A stretch of DNA of 64,000 bases from NCBI GenBank assembly GCA_902522775.1, contig CABYWQ010000004.1:62001-126000 (forward strand). Direction: 5' to 3'. Under the pieces are notes generated by a model, which did no database searches, was not told the origin of the DNA, and was given only the letters and a program-made list of their open reading frames with translations. Every line of letters begins with the position of its first letter. Position 1 is the stretch's first letter. This stretch comes from Eutrophosalina sp902522775 (GTDB taxonomy: Bacteria > Bacteroidota > Bacteroidia > Flavobacteriales > Flavobacteriaceae). Both the position numbers and the translations under genes were made by a program. This document shows, in pieces, positions 23,800-33,173 of the stretch.

Positions 23800-25242
23800 A
23801 TGCTTAATCAAAAGTTAAAATTAAAATTATCACAAAAGCTTTCTCCCCAGCAAATTCAATTGATGAAATTAATTCAATTGTCAACACAAGAATTTGAACA
23901 GAGATTATCAACGGAAATTGAAGAAAATCCTGCTCTTGATACAAATAAAGATGAAAGTATTGAACCAGATAATTTAGATGATAGTGAATTTGAAAAAGAT
24001 GATAATCCTCATGAAGAGATTGATGTTAACGATTATCTTTCAGATGATGACACACCTGACTATAAATTAAAATCAAATAATTACAGTGAAGAATCTGAAA
24101 AAAGTATCCCATTTGCTTCAGGTACATCTTTCAACCAATATCTTACAGCTCAATTGCACTCATTTTCTCTAAATAAAAAAGAACAACAAATTGCAGAATT
24201 TATAATTGGAAGTTTAGACCCTTTCGGTTATCTAAGAAGAGATATTTTAGATATTTCAGATGATTTGATATTTACATTAGGTATTGATGCTGACGAAATA
24301 TTAATTCAAAATATTTTAGACAAAATATATCTTTTAGAACCACCAGGAGTTGGTGCTCGAGATCTTAAACAATGTTTAATCTTGCAACTTAAAAGAAAAA
24401 ATAAAAGTAAAACCATTGATTTATCGTTAAAAATTATTGAAGAATTTTTTGACTTATTTTCAAAAAAACATTTTGAAAAAATAAAACAAAAATTAAATAT
24501 TAGTAATGATGAATTAAAGGATGTTGTTTCAGAAATCGAAAAATTAAATCCTAAACCAGGTGGAGCTTTCAATGAAAATACAAAAATCAACTCATCAATT
24601 GTCCCAGATTTCACAATTAAAATAATTGAAGGTGAATTAAAATTGGAATTAAATTCTAGAAATGCACCAGATCTTTATGTATCAGAAGAATATAAAAATA
24701 TGTTATCAGGCTATTCTGAGTCTAAAAATAAAACTAAATCTCACAAGGATGCAGTTATGTTTATAAAACAAAAACTTGATTCAGCAAAGTGGTTTATTGA
24801 TGCAATTAAGCAAAGAAACCAAACCTTAATAATGACAATGACTTCTATTATTAACTTTCAAAAAGAATACCTTTTGACAGGTGATGAAAGTAAAATGAAA
24901 CCTATGATTTTGAAAGATATTGCTGAAAAAATAGATATGGATATTTCAACCATATCTAGAGTAGCTAATAGTAAATATGTTGACACTCCTTATGGCACAA
25001 AACTAATCAAGTCATTTTTCTCAGAGGGAATTAAAAATTCTCAAGGAATTGAAATTTCTACAATTGAAGTAAAAAAAACACTTGAAAATATTATTGAGAA
25101 TGAAAACAAGAATGATCCACACACTGATGATCAATTGACTAAAATTCTGAACAAAAAAGGATATCCAATAGCTAGAAGAACAGTTGCTAAATACCGTGAG
25201 ATGATTGGAGCACCTGTTGCAAGACTGAGAAAAGAATTATAA
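23800..25242 (+). CDS. rpoN: RNA polymerase sigma-54 factor
   Basis: The 480-residue protein has the Gln-rich activator-interacting N terminus (LSPQQIQLMKLIQLSTQEFEQRL), an acidic low-complexity region II (about 48-105), the core-binding domain and the C-terminal RpoN box (ARRTVAKYREMIGAPVARLR). Sigma-54 needs AAA+ enhancer-binding activators; none is encoded in this window. The asnS-rpoN order is usual in flavobacteria. A GT2 gene starts directly after its stop codon. Confidence 0.95.
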   Translation: MLNQKLKLKLSQKLSPQQIQLMKLIQLSTQEFEQRLSTEIEENPALDTNKDESIEPDNLDDSEFEKDDNPHEEIDVNDYLSDDDTPDYKLKSNNYSEESEKSIPFASGTSFNQYLTAQLHSFSLNKKEQQIAEFIIGSLDPFGYLRRDILDISDDLIFTLGIDADEILIQNILDKIYLLEPPGVGARDLKQCLILQLKRKNKSKTIDLSLKIIEEFFDLFSKKHFEKIKQKLNISNDELKDVVSEIEKLNPKPGGAFNENTKINSSIVPDFTIKIIEGELKLELNSRNAPDLYVSEEYKNMLSGYSESKNKTKSHKDAVMFIKQKLDSAKWFIDAIKQRNQTLIMTMTSIINFQKEYLLTGDESKMKPMILKDIAEKIDMDISTISRVANSKYVDTPYGTKLIKSFFSEGIKNSQGIEISTIEVKKTLENIIENENKNDPHTDDQLTKILNKKGYPIARRTVAKYREMIGAPVARLRKEL

Positions 25243-26118
25243 ATGAATAATATTTCTATTATCATTGTAAACTTCAAATCATGGAAGCCATTAGAATATT
25301 GTTTAAACAGTCTACTTAATCAAAATAATGTCAATACTGATATAATTGTAGTTGATAATGATTCTAATGATAATACAATTGATTTATTTAAAAAAAAATA
25401 CAGGACTATAAAATGGATTGAGAATAAAAAAAATTACGGTTTTTCAAAAGCATGTAATATCGGTGAGGTTCAATCTAAGTTTGATACTCTTTTATTTTTA
25501 AATCCGGATACAAATTTGAATACAGATGTATTAGACTTAATTTTCAAGAAAAACATTGATTTTAATACAAATCTAGTTAGTATTAAACAAGTTGATAATA
25601 ACAATAAGAATACATATGCATACGGAGATTTTTTAAACCTCTTAACTTTCAATGGAACACTAAGATACTTGTATAGACTTAGGAATAAAAAAACAAAAAA
25701 AAGATTAGAAAGATATAATCAATTTAGTCCGGACTGGATTTCGGGATCATTTATCATGATTTCAAAAAAATTATTTCATAAAATCGGAAAATGGGATGAA
25801 AATTTTTGGATGTACTATGAAGATATGGACTTATGTAAAAGAGCAAAGAATTTTAATAACAATATTTTAATGATTAATGACATATATTGTTATCATTTTC
25901 ATGGATTGTCTTCAAGAATTAATTACGAAACTAAAATTAAAACAAAAACAGAGGTCTTAATATCAAAAATAAAATATGTTAAAAAACATTTTGAAGGTTT
26001 TAATAAGATATTACTTATTTCATTTATATATTTTTCTGTTTTTTTTGAACTATTAATTCTTTCTTTATTTTCAAAAGTAAAGAGAGGGGTTCTTTTTTAT
26101 TTACTTAAAAAAATCTAA
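25243..26118 (+). CDS. Family 2 glycosyltransferase
   Basis: The 291-residue protein opens with a GT-A fold typical of GT2: ISIIIVNFKSW, DIIVVDNDSNDNT and the metal-binding region FLNPDTNL in place of a plain DXD. An acceptor-side motif WMYYEDMDLCKRA follows, and a hydrophobic C-terminal stretch (about 258-282) may tether it to the membrane. It resembles rhamnosyltransferase-like enzymes of cell-surface polysaccharide synthesis; donor and acceptor are not known. It starts at the rpoN stop and its end overlaps the convergent DUF4270 gene by 4 nt. Confidence 0.85.
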   Translation: MNNISIIIVNFKSWKPLEYCLNSLLNQNNVNTDIIVVDNDSNDNTIDLFKKKYRTIKWIENKKNYGFSKACNIGEVQSKFDTLLFLNPDTNLNTDVLDLIFKKNIDFNTNLVSIKQVDNNNKNTYAYGDFLNLLTFNGTLRYLYRLRNKKTKKRLERYNQFSPDWISGSFIMISKKLFHKIGKWDENFWMYYEDMDLCKRAKNFNNNILMINDIYCYHFHGLSSRINYETKIKTKTEVLISKIKYVKKHFEGFNKILLISFIYFSVFFELLILSLFSKVKRGVLFYLLKKI

Positions 26119-27929
26119 TTATTTATTTCAGTATAATAAATTTCTAATCTTAACCTTTTTTCGAAGTTTTCAGATTCGGGGTTTGGTCCATAAATTACTG
26201 TACCAAGTGGGTTAATAGCTGAAGATATTGGTATTGTGCCAAGACTATAATTTTCTCTTAAATCTAAGTTTTGTGTATTTTCGATTGAAGAAGTAACAAC
26301 TAATCCAAGTTTTGGAGAAATTGAATCATTTCTTACAATATTTTTAATATGCTCTGAAATCCTAATCTTATATTTCAATCCTTTTTTATCTGATTGATAT
26401 TCAAGTAATCCATCATGATTTATTTTTTTATCTGACTCCTTATTTCCAGTTGAATTATCTATAAAATAATCAATTAAGGGAGTTTGGTTTTCAATATTAT
26501 ACAAATACAAACGTGCAGGCTCAATTAATCCACCATAGGAATTTATTGTAGTTTGATCAACATAAACGGTTAAATTAGCTTCATTAATTAACCATCCTTT
26601 AGCTCTAATTTCATTAAGTATATTTTCGCCATTATTTTCAGTAAATAAGTCAAGCTCTAACATAAAACCTTCTCCCCCCTTCAAATATCCTTTACTTAAA
26701 TTTTCAGAATTATTAACATTATCTAATATTTCTTGACTATAACTATCTTTATTAAACAAGTTTAATTGATTACCAGATAAAAGAATTTCAAAATCTTTAT
26801 TTTCTTTTTCAACAGAATCATCAGAAGTGTCATCAGCTGTACCATTATCATTATATACATCATAATCATAATTAATTTTAATTTTTGAATTTGAATAATC
26901 GAGAATCATTAATAAATCATCAGAAAAATTATAGGAACTTATAATTAATCCTTTAAAAAATAAATTAAAATTATCTGGATTCGATAAGTCAATACTACCT
27001 TCTTTGTTTAAAATTTTATCTTGAAAAAAAGCATTGTCTAAAGGGATTTTTAATCTGGGCGACAGTCTTTCTTTAACTGTTGTTGATTCATCAACATCGT
27101 TAGTATCTGGATCATCTTCATTGTAAATTACAACTTCGTTTGTGTCAATTTCAATATTATCATCAAATAATGTCTCTTTTGAAAAATTTTTAATAAAATG
27201 ATCGTCCGAATAATACTTTTGAAAGGATTCAAAGTTATTAGTTGGGTCATAGTCTCTTAAATAATAATCTAACTCTTCTATTTTAATTTTAAAACTTGCA
27301 TTTATATTTCCAATAAGTGAGTCGACGTCATAAACAGTTGCTCCACTGTTGGGGTTAATTGATTCTGTATCTTCATTATCATTAATTCCATCTCCATCAG
27401 TATCTGGATTCAATGGGTCTGTCCCATTTGACCTCTCAACAATATCGGAAACTCCATCACCATCACTATCGCTGTAAATGTCGTTACTATCAACATCGTA
27501 TAAATCAATTACTCCATCACCGTCAGAATCAAATGTGTTATTAAAAAAAGGTATTTCTAAAACAACATTATTTACAGTTTCATTTTCTTCAATGACTTTT
27601 ATATTATTAGAATCTCCATTTATTTCAGACTCAGAATCCCACTTACCAAAATAAGGGTTGGGTTGTGAAAGAGTTAATTGAGTAATAAATGAAGCTTCAA
27701 TTTTACCAAAAATATTATCATTAATTTGCCCTAGTTGGTATGAATTTAAGCCATTAGATTTAAATGGTTGGATAAGTTTTTGACTAGCAAATACAGGGAT
27801 ATTTTCTAGGCTTGTTTCGAATGTGTCTGATTTTAAAATTTCGGTTCCAATAGAATTATATTCTTTTGTACAAGATAATTCCGAAAGTATAATGACTAAA
27901 ATAAAAAAATTATAATACTTATTTTTCAT
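26115..27929 (-). CDS. DUF4270 lipoprotein with an inserted calcium-binding repeat block
   Basis: This 604-residue lipoprotein (lipobox ending at Cys20) has the DUF4270 pattern (YNSIGTEILKSDTFETS, SYQLGQINDNIFGKIEASF). Between about residues 132 and 195 it contains three thrombospondin-type-3-like repeats of the form DSDGDGV..D, which are calcium-binding loops. DUF4270 proteins are cell-surface proteins of unknown function conserved in Bacteroidota. The start overlaps the end of the starch-synthase-like gene by 11 nt, a pairing seen widely in flavobacteria, so the two are probably cotranscribed. Function remains unknown. Confidence 0.85.
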   Translation of the reverse strand: MKNKYYNFFILVIILSELSCTKEYNSIGTEILKSDTFETSLENIPVFASQKLIQPFKSNGLNSYQLGQINDNIFGKIEASFITQLTLSQPNPYFGKWDSESEINGDSNNIKVIEENETVNNVVLEIPFFNNTFDSDGDGVIDLYDVDSNDIYSDSDGDGVSDIVERSNGTDPLNPDTDGDGINDNEDTESINPNSGATVYDVDSLIGNINASFKIKIEELDYYLRDYDPTNNFESFQKYYSDDHFIKNFSKETLFDDNIEIDTNEVVIYNEDDPDTNDVDESTTVKERLSPRLKIPLDNAFFQDKILNKEGSIDLSNPDNFNLFFKGLIISSYNFSDDLLMILDYSNSKIKINYDYDVYNDNGTADDTSDDSVEKENKDFEILLSGNQLNLFNKDSYSQEILDNVNNSENLSKGYLKGGEGFMLELDLFTENNGENILNEIRAKGWLINEANLTVYVDQTTINSYGGLIEPARLYLYNIENQTPLIDYFIDNSTGNKESDKKINHDGLLEYQSDKKGLKYKIRISEHIKNIVRNDSISPKLGLVVTSSIENTQNLDLRENYSLGTIPISSAINPLGTVIYGPNPESENFEKRLRLEIYYTEINN

Positions 27930-28737
27930 TTTGTAAAAAACTATTATAAAAATTCAAACACTTTTCTTTGTAATCGTCAGAACCAGAAGAACACTCAAGA
28001 ACAGGAATGTTTATCTCATTTAAAATATCAGAAAACTTTTTCTTAATATCAGAGTTAAAAATAGCTCCATCAGCATGTAAAAGTGAAATTTTATATAGAT
28101 TTTGATATGATGAATCATTCAAAATAGTCACATTAGACTCATCAATTTCATCAAATTTTATTTTTTTTACGAAGTTTTTATCCATTTGACCTTCAAGGCA
28201 ATTATCATACAATGAAACAATAACTTTAGTTCCCTCGAAAATTGGATCATTGTTATAATAATATTTCATGTATAATGGTAGTAGAGAAGCAATCCAACCG
28301 TGAACATGGATTAGGTCAGGTGCCCAGTTTAATTTTTTAATTGTTTCAATAACTCCTTTACAATAAAAAATTGAACGTTCATCATTATCTTTGTACAGTT
28401 TACTATTTATATCTTTTGAATAACCCTCTCTTCCTTTAAAGTAATCTTCACTGTCAATAAAATATACCTGCATTCTTTCTTTAGGTATAGAAGCAACTTT
28501 AAGAATTAAAGGCATGTCCATGTCATCAATTATTAAATTTATTCCAGAGAGTCTTATAACTTCATGTAATTGGTGTCGTCTTTCATTTATATTACCATAT
28601 TTTGGAATGAAAATTCTGGTTTGACCTCCATTCTCATTAACAAGCTTTGGAAGAGCATATGTTAAAGTAGAAATTTCTGTCTGAGGCATGTAGGGAACAA
28701 CCTCTGAAGAAATAAATAATATTTTTTTTCCTTTCAT
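27919..28737 (-). CDS. Half-length starch/glycogen-synthase-like protein (GT5 N-terminal domain only)
   Basis: The 272-residue protein matches only the N-terminal Rossmann domain of GT5 glycogen synthases (ILFISSEVVPYMP, RIFIPKYGNINERRHQLHEV, APDLIHVHGWIASLLPLYMK). The ADP-glucose-binding KXGG motif expected after SEV.P is replaced by MPQTE, and the C-terminal GT-B domain that binds the nucleotide sugar is absent. An active synthase is therefore unlikely despite the usual database name. Flavobacterial relatives are similarly short, so this is a family trait rather than a recent truncation. It is divergent from panC and upstream of the DUF4270 gene. Confidence 0.8.
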   Translation of the reverse strand: MKGKKILFISSEVVPYMPQTEISTLTYALPKLVNENGGQTRIFIPKYGNINERRHQLHEVIRLSGINLIIDDMDMPLILKVASIPKERMQVYFIDSEDYFKGREGYSKDINSKLYKDNDERSIFYCKGVIETIKKLNWAPDLIHVHGWIASLLPLYMKYYYNNDPIFEGTKVIVSLYDNCLEGQMDKNFVKKIKFDEIDESNVTILNDSSYQNLYKISLLHADGAIFNSDIKKKFSDILNEINIPVLECSSGSDDYKEKCLNFYNSFLQNEK

Positions 28738-28800
28738 AAATCCTTTTGTATTTAAGATCTACAAAATTACAAAATTTATATAAGATTGACATTAAAGTAT

Positions 28801-28808
28801 TAAGTTTG
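28801..28808 (+). promoter_or_regulatory. -7 element for panC-panD-radA
   Basis: TAAGTTTG matches TAnnTTTG and stands 21 nt before the chosen panC ATG. The nearest TTG (28786-28788) is only 12 nt away, so no good -33 element is seen. On the opposite strand TAATTTTG at 28769-28762 could serve the divergent gene. Confidence 0.4.
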
Positions 28809-28829
28809 CTTGCTGTTAAAGTTTTATTA

Positions 28830-29678
28830 ATGATTATTGAAAATAAAATAAAAAATGTTGAAGAAATAATAAAAAAAAATAAAATTTTAGGAAATAAAAT
28901 TTGTTTAATCCCAACTATGGGATCACTTCACAAAGGGCATATTTCTTTAGTACAAGAAGCCTTAAAAATGGGAGAGATGGTGTGGGTATCCATATTTGTA
29001 AATCCTACTCAATTTAATGAATTAGATGATTATAAAAGATATCCAAGATCTTTAAAAGATGATATCTCAAAATTAAAAAAATTATCTCATAAAATATGTA
29101 TTTTCTCCCCATCAACTAAAGAGATATACACAAATAAGGTTGAGTCTGATGATTTTGATTTTGGATTTCTAGAAAGTGTAATGGAAGGTAAATTTAGACC
29201 CAATCACTTTAATGGTGTTGCAACTATAATAACTAAATTATTTGAAATATTTGTGCCTGATTATTGTTTTTTTGGAGAAAAAGATTATCAGCAAGTTATA
29301 ATTATAAAAAAAATTATCGAAACAAATTTTAAGCAAACTAAGATGATTATTTGTGATACAATCAGAGAAAAAAATGGTTTAGCAATTAGCTCTAGAAATT
29401 GTTTCTTGAGTAAAAAAAAATTTATGGAATCTGCAATAATCTATAAGATGTTAGTTTTTGCAAGAAATAACATTAATAAAATTAATTTTAGATTATTAGA
29501 AAATATAATTACCAAAAATATTAATGAAATTTCTGGTTTTGAACTAGAGTATTTAGATTTTAGAGATGCTAATTCCTTAAAAAAAATTTCAACTATAAAT
29601 TCTAAAAAAAATATTAGAGCATTTATATGCGTAAAAGTTAATGGAATAAGATTAATTGATAATATAGAGCTTAAATAA
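28830..29678 (+). CDS. panC: Pantothenate synthetase
   Basis: The 282-residue protein has the class I-like nucleotidyltransferase motif PTMGSLHKGHISL, then VSIFVNPTQFNE, FFGEKDYQQV and the KMSKS-like ISSRN. It joins pantoate and beta-alanine to make pantothenate, the precursor of coenzyme A. The frame extends to 28746, but the ATG at 28830 gives the expected N terminus (MIIENKIKNVEEI) and lies downstream of a promoter element. panD, which makes the beta-alanine, follows after 13 nt. Confidence 0.94.
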   Translation: MIIENKIKNVEEIIKKNKILGNKICLIPTMGSLHKGHISLVQEALKMGEMVWVSIFVNPTQFNELDDYKRYPRSLKDDISKLKKLSHKICIFSPSTKEIYTNKVESDDFDFGFLESVMEGKFRPNHFNGVATIITKLFEIFVPDYCFFGEKDYQQVIIIKKIIETNFKQTKMIICDTIREKNGLAISSRNCFLSKKKFMESAIIYKMLVFARNNINKINFRLLENIITKNINEISGFELEYLDFRDANSLKKISTINSKKNIRAFICVKVNGIRLIDNIELK

Positions 29679-29691
29679 TTATATTTAGAAA

Positions 29692-30039
29692 ATGAAAATT
29701 GAGATATTAAAATCTAAGATTCATAGAGCTACCGTTACAGGGGCAGATTTAAATTACATTGGTAGTATAACTATTGACGAAGCACTTATGAATGCAGCCA
29801 ATATCAAGACAGGAGAAAAAGTTCATGTAGTAAATATTAATAATGGTGAAAGATTAATTACATATGTCATCAATGGAAAAAAAAATAGTGGAGAAATTAC
29901 TTTAAATGGACCTGCTGCAAGGAAGGTTCAAAAAGGTGATGAAGTTATTATTATTTCATATGCTTTAGTTGATTTTGATAAATCTGATAAATTTAAACCA
30001 ACTGTAATTTTTCCTTCAAAAAATAATTCTATTAATTAA
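29692..30039 (+). CDS. panD: Aspartate 1-decarboxylase proenzyme
   Basis: The 115-residue protein is the small pyruvoyl-dependent decarboxylase. The self-cleavage site Gly24-Ser25 (YIGSIT) and downstream motifs (NGERLITYVI, GEITLNGPAARK) are intact. It makes beta-alanine from aspartate for the PanC reaction. It sits between panC and radA; its stop overlaps the radA ATG by one base (TAATG). Confidence 0.95.
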   Translation: MKIEILKSKIHRATVTGADLNYIGSITIDEALMNAANIKTGEKVHVVNINNGERLITYVINGKKNSGEITLNGPAARKVQKGDEVIIISYALVDFDKSDKFKPTVIFPSKNNSIN

Positions 30040-31394
30040 TGTTATCGAAATCAAAGATAATATATTGCTGTTCTAATTGTGGTGCAAAATTTCCAAAATG
30101 GATGGGACAATGTACTCAGTGTGGTGAATGGAACTCCATAAGTGAAGAGGTTATTAGAAAAAAAAAATCAAATGAATTTTTTTTTAAAGAAAATTCTGTA
30201 AGAGAAATAACTACTATTAACTCATGTGAAAAGGATAGAATAGCCTTTAATGATAATGAATTTAACAGGGTTTTAGGAGGAGGAATAGTTAAAGGTTCGG
30301 TTATTTTAATATCAGGTGAACCAGGGATAGGAAAATCTACAATTTTACTACAAAACTCAATAAATTCTAACGAAAAAGTTCTGTATATTTCGGGTGAAGA
30401 AAGTGCAGAGCAATTAAACTTGAGATCTAAAAGAATTTCAAATAATCCAAAAAATTGCTTTGTTTTAACAGAGACAAATATTGAAATAATTTTAAAAAAT
30501 GTTGAAAAAACCAAACCTGAATTAATTGTTGTTGATTCAATTCAGACAATCCAAACTGACACGTTTGACAATAGCCAAGGCAGTACAACTCAGATAAAAG
30601 AATGTACTAGTATGTTGATTAAGCTTGCTAAAAATATTGGAATCCCAATTATCATCGTTGGACATATTACAAAAGACGGAAATATTGCAGGACCAAAAAT
30701 TCTTGAACACATGGTAGATGTTGTTTTACATTTTGAAGGTGATAAACATCATCAGTTTAGAATATTAAGATCTAAAAAAAACAGATTTGGATCTACAAAT
30801 GAAATTGGTATTTATGAAATGAATGAAAGAGGGTTACAAATGGTTCTAAATCCAAGTGAATTATTTATTTCTAAAAAAGAAAGTCTTGAGCCAGGAACAT
30901 CTGTTGCTGTAACATTAGATGGTGATAGATCTATAATGATAGAAGTTCAAGCTCTTGTAAGTAGTGCTGTATATGGTACACCACAAAGGATTTCTAATGG
31001 TTTTAATGCTAAAAGATTAAATATGCTTTTAGCTATTCTAGAAAAAAAAGCGGGCTTCAAAATAGGTATAAAAGATGTCTTCATCAATATAACTGGAGGA
31101 ATTAAAATTGAAGATACAGCTATCGATTTAGCTGTAGTTACAGCTATTTTATCTTCAAATATTAACATAAGTATAAATGGAGACACCTGTTTTTGTGCTG
31201 AAATTGATCTTTCTGGTGAATTACGTGGGGTAAGTAATATTGATAAAAGAATTTCTGAAGCAGAACGTTTAGGTTATAAAAATATTATTGTTTCAAACAA
31301 TTCTAAAATTGGTTACACTGCAAAAAATATTAATATTTTAAAACAAAAAAACCTTAATCAAGTTGTTAAACAAATTTTTAAGGAGACGGATTAG
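30039..31394 (+). CDS. radA: DNA repair protein RadA
   Basis: The 451-residue protein has an N-terminal four-cysteine zinc motif (CSNCGAKFP...CTQCGEW), Walker A GEPGIGKST, the RadA-specific KNRFG motif and a C-terminal Lon-protease-like domain (from about 330). RadA is a RecA-like branch-migration helicase in recombinational repair. It is coupled to panD and its 3' end overlaps the convergent aldo/keto reductase by 17 nt. No membrane-protein gene intervenes between panD and radA, which some relatives have. Confidence 0.95.
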   Translation: MLSKSKIIYCCSNCGAKFPKWMGQCTQCGEWNSISEEVIRKKKSNEFFFKENSVREITTINSCEKDRIAFNDNEFNRVLGGGIVKGSVILISGEPGIGKSTILLQNSINSNEKVLYISGEESAEQLNLRSKRISNNPKNCFVLTETNIEIILKNVEKTKPELIVVDSIQTIQTDTFDNSQGSTTQIKECTSMLIKLAKNIGIPIIIVGHITKDGNIAGPKILEHMVDVVLHFEGDKHHQFRILRSKKNRFGSTNEIGIYEMNERGLQMVLNPSELFISKKESLEPGTSVAVTLDGDRSIMIEVQALVSSAVYGTPQRISNGFNAKRLNMLLAILEKKAGFKIGIKDVFINITGGIKIEDTAIDLAVVTAILSSNINISINGDTCFCAEIDLSGELRGVSNIDKRISEAERLGYKNIIVSNNSKIGYTAKNINILKQKNLNQVVKQIFKETD

Positions 31395-32409
31395 GAATTC
31401 TATTATTAATTACATTTATTTCAGAAATAATTTCATCTGTCAGTTTAATTTTTGAGCTATCAATATTTTCTTTTAACTGTTCAATAGTTGTTGCTCCAAT
31501 AATATTACTTGTTACAAAAGGCCTATCATTTACAAAAGCAAGTGATAAATGAGTTAAAGAAATATTATATTTTTTTGAAATATCATTATAGAGGCTCGCA
31601 GCTTTAAATGAATTTTCATTACTATATCTTTTTAGCCTTGGAAAAAGATCTAATCTACTATTTTTCGGAATATTTTTATTAAAATACTTTCCAGTCAAAA
31701 TACCAAATGCAAGTGGAGAATAAGCTAATAATCCAACCTCTTCTCTTTTACATATTTCAGATGATCCAATCTCAAATAACCTATTTAAAAGTGAATATGG
31801 ATTTTGTATTGTAACCATTTTTGGAAGATTTTTTTTTGAATATTCTAAAAACTTCATAATTCCCCATGGATTTTCATTAGATAAACCAATTTTTCTAATT
31901 TTTCCAGATTTAATTAAGTCTTTAAACTTTAATAATATAAATTCAAAGTTATCTTCCCAGGAGTCATTAAAATATTGGTAGTTTCTGTTACCAAAGGTAT
32001 TAGTAATTCTTTCTGGCCAGTGCAGTTGGTACAAATCAATATAATCTGTATTTAATCTTTTTAAACTACTGTTTAAAGCTCTTTCAATTGAATCACCTTT
32101 GAAACCAGATTTTCTAATATGTGCAGTGTAATCTCCAGGGCCTGCTATTTTTGTAGCAAGAATAACTTTATCTCTTTTTTTTGTCTCATTAAACCAGTTT
32201 CCAATAATTTGCTCAGTTACAGCATATTTATCTGGTGTTGCAGGAACAGGATATAACTCTGCAGTATCAAAAAAATTAATTCCTCTTTCTAAAGAATAAT
32301 TCATTTGATCAAATGCTTCTTTTTGACTATTTTGTCTTCCCCAAGTCATAGTACCCAAACAAATTTTACTAACCTTTATATCCGAATTTGGTAATATATT
32401 ATAATCCAT
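31378..32409 (-). CDS. Aldo/keto reductase
   Basis: The 343-residue (beta/alpha)8 protein has the Tas/YajO-type pattern. The catalytic Asp and Tyr lie in INFFDTAELYPVP, the Lys in VILATKIAGPG and the His in DLYQLHWPERIT, with the NADPH-binding ending TSNIIGATTIEQLKEN. It should reduce aldehydes or ketones with NADPH; the substrate is unknown. It overlaps the end of exonuclease III by one base and so belongs to a glyS-xth-AKR unit. Confidence 0.9.
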   Translation of the reverse strand: MDYNILPNSDIKVSKICLGTMTWGRQNSQKEAFDQMNYSLERGINFFDTAELYPVPATPDKYAVTEQIIGNWFNETKKRDKVILATKIAGPGDYTAHIRKSGFKGDSIERALNSSLKRLNTDYIDLYQLHWPERITNTFGNRNYQYFNDSWEDNFEFILLKFKDLIKSGKIRKIGLSNENPWGIMKFLEYSKKNLPKMVTIQNPYSLLNRLFEIGSSEICKREEVGLLAYSPLAFGILTGKYFNKNIPKNSRLDLFPRLKRYSNENSFKAASLYNDISKKYNISLTHLSLAFVNDRPFVTSNIIGATTIEQLKENIDSSKIKLTDEIISEINVINNRIPNPSP

Positions 32410-33173
32410 TATAATTTAATTTTAACACCAATTGGACAATGATCAGAATGTATAATTTCAGGAAGAATGTAAGATTGTTTAATACTACTTTTTAATGAAT
32501 TAGTTGCCAATAAATAATCTATTCTCCATCCTTTATTATTTGCTCTGGAGTTTGCCCTGTAGCTCCACCATGAGTATTTATTTGGCGATGAATTTAGGTG
32601 TCTGTATGTATCAATAAACCCATTATTTATAAATTTATCTAACCATTCTCTTTCCTCTGGTAAAAAACCTGAAATTTTAGCATTTCTAATTGGATCATGA
32701 ATATCAATTTCTTTATGGCAAATATTATAATCTCCACCAATAATAAGTTTTGGAATAGAATTTTTTAACCCATTTACATAATTAGCAAAATCATCCATAA
32801 ATTTAAATTTAAAATCTAATCTGTCAACATTGGTTCCTGAGGGTAAATACAAACTCATTATTGAGAAATTATCAAAATCTAATCTTATATTTCTTCCTTC
32901 AAAATCCATATAATCTATTCCAGTACCATATTCAACTTTATTTGGTTTAATTTTAGATAATATTGCAACTCCACTGTAACCTTTCTTTTCTGCTGAAAAC
33001 CAATAATTATAATACCCCAACTTATTGAATATTGATGAATCAAATTGATCTTGATTAGCTTTTATTTCTTGTAGACATACTATATCAGGATTAAAAGTTT
33101 CCAGCCAGCCTAAGAAATTTTTTCTCAAAGCTGCTCTAATACCATTTACATTGTAAGAAACTATATTAAGCAC
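32409..33173 (-). CDS. xth: Exodeoxyribonuclease III
   Basis: The 254-residue protein belongs to the exonuclease/endonuclease/phosphatase fold. It has SYNVNGIRAA at the N terminus, catalytic Glu in CLQEIKANQ, GGDYNICHKEIDI in the centre, and WRIDYLLATNSL with SDHCPIGVKI at the end. It acts as an AP endonuclease and 3'-5' exonuclease in base-excision repair. It overlaps the end of glyS by 8 nt. Confidence 0.94.
   Translation of the reverse strand: MLNIVSYNVNGIRAALRKNFLGWLETFNPDIVCLQEIKANQDQFDSSIFNKLGYYNYWFSAEKKGYSGVAILSKIKPNKVEYGTGIDYMDFEGRNIRLDFDNFSIMSLYLPSGTNVDRLDFKFKFMDDFANYVNGLKNSIPKLIIGGDYNICHKEIDIHDPIRNAKISGFLPEEREWLDKFINNGFIDTYRHLNSSPNKYSWWSYRANSRANNKGWRIDYLLATNSLKSSIKQSYILPEIIHSDHCPIGVKIKL

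Noticed and set aside
27350..27540. DNA tandem repeat in the DUF4270 gene
   Set aside because: The repetition is at protein level (calcium loops); the nucleotide copies differ and are not a microsatellite-like tract.
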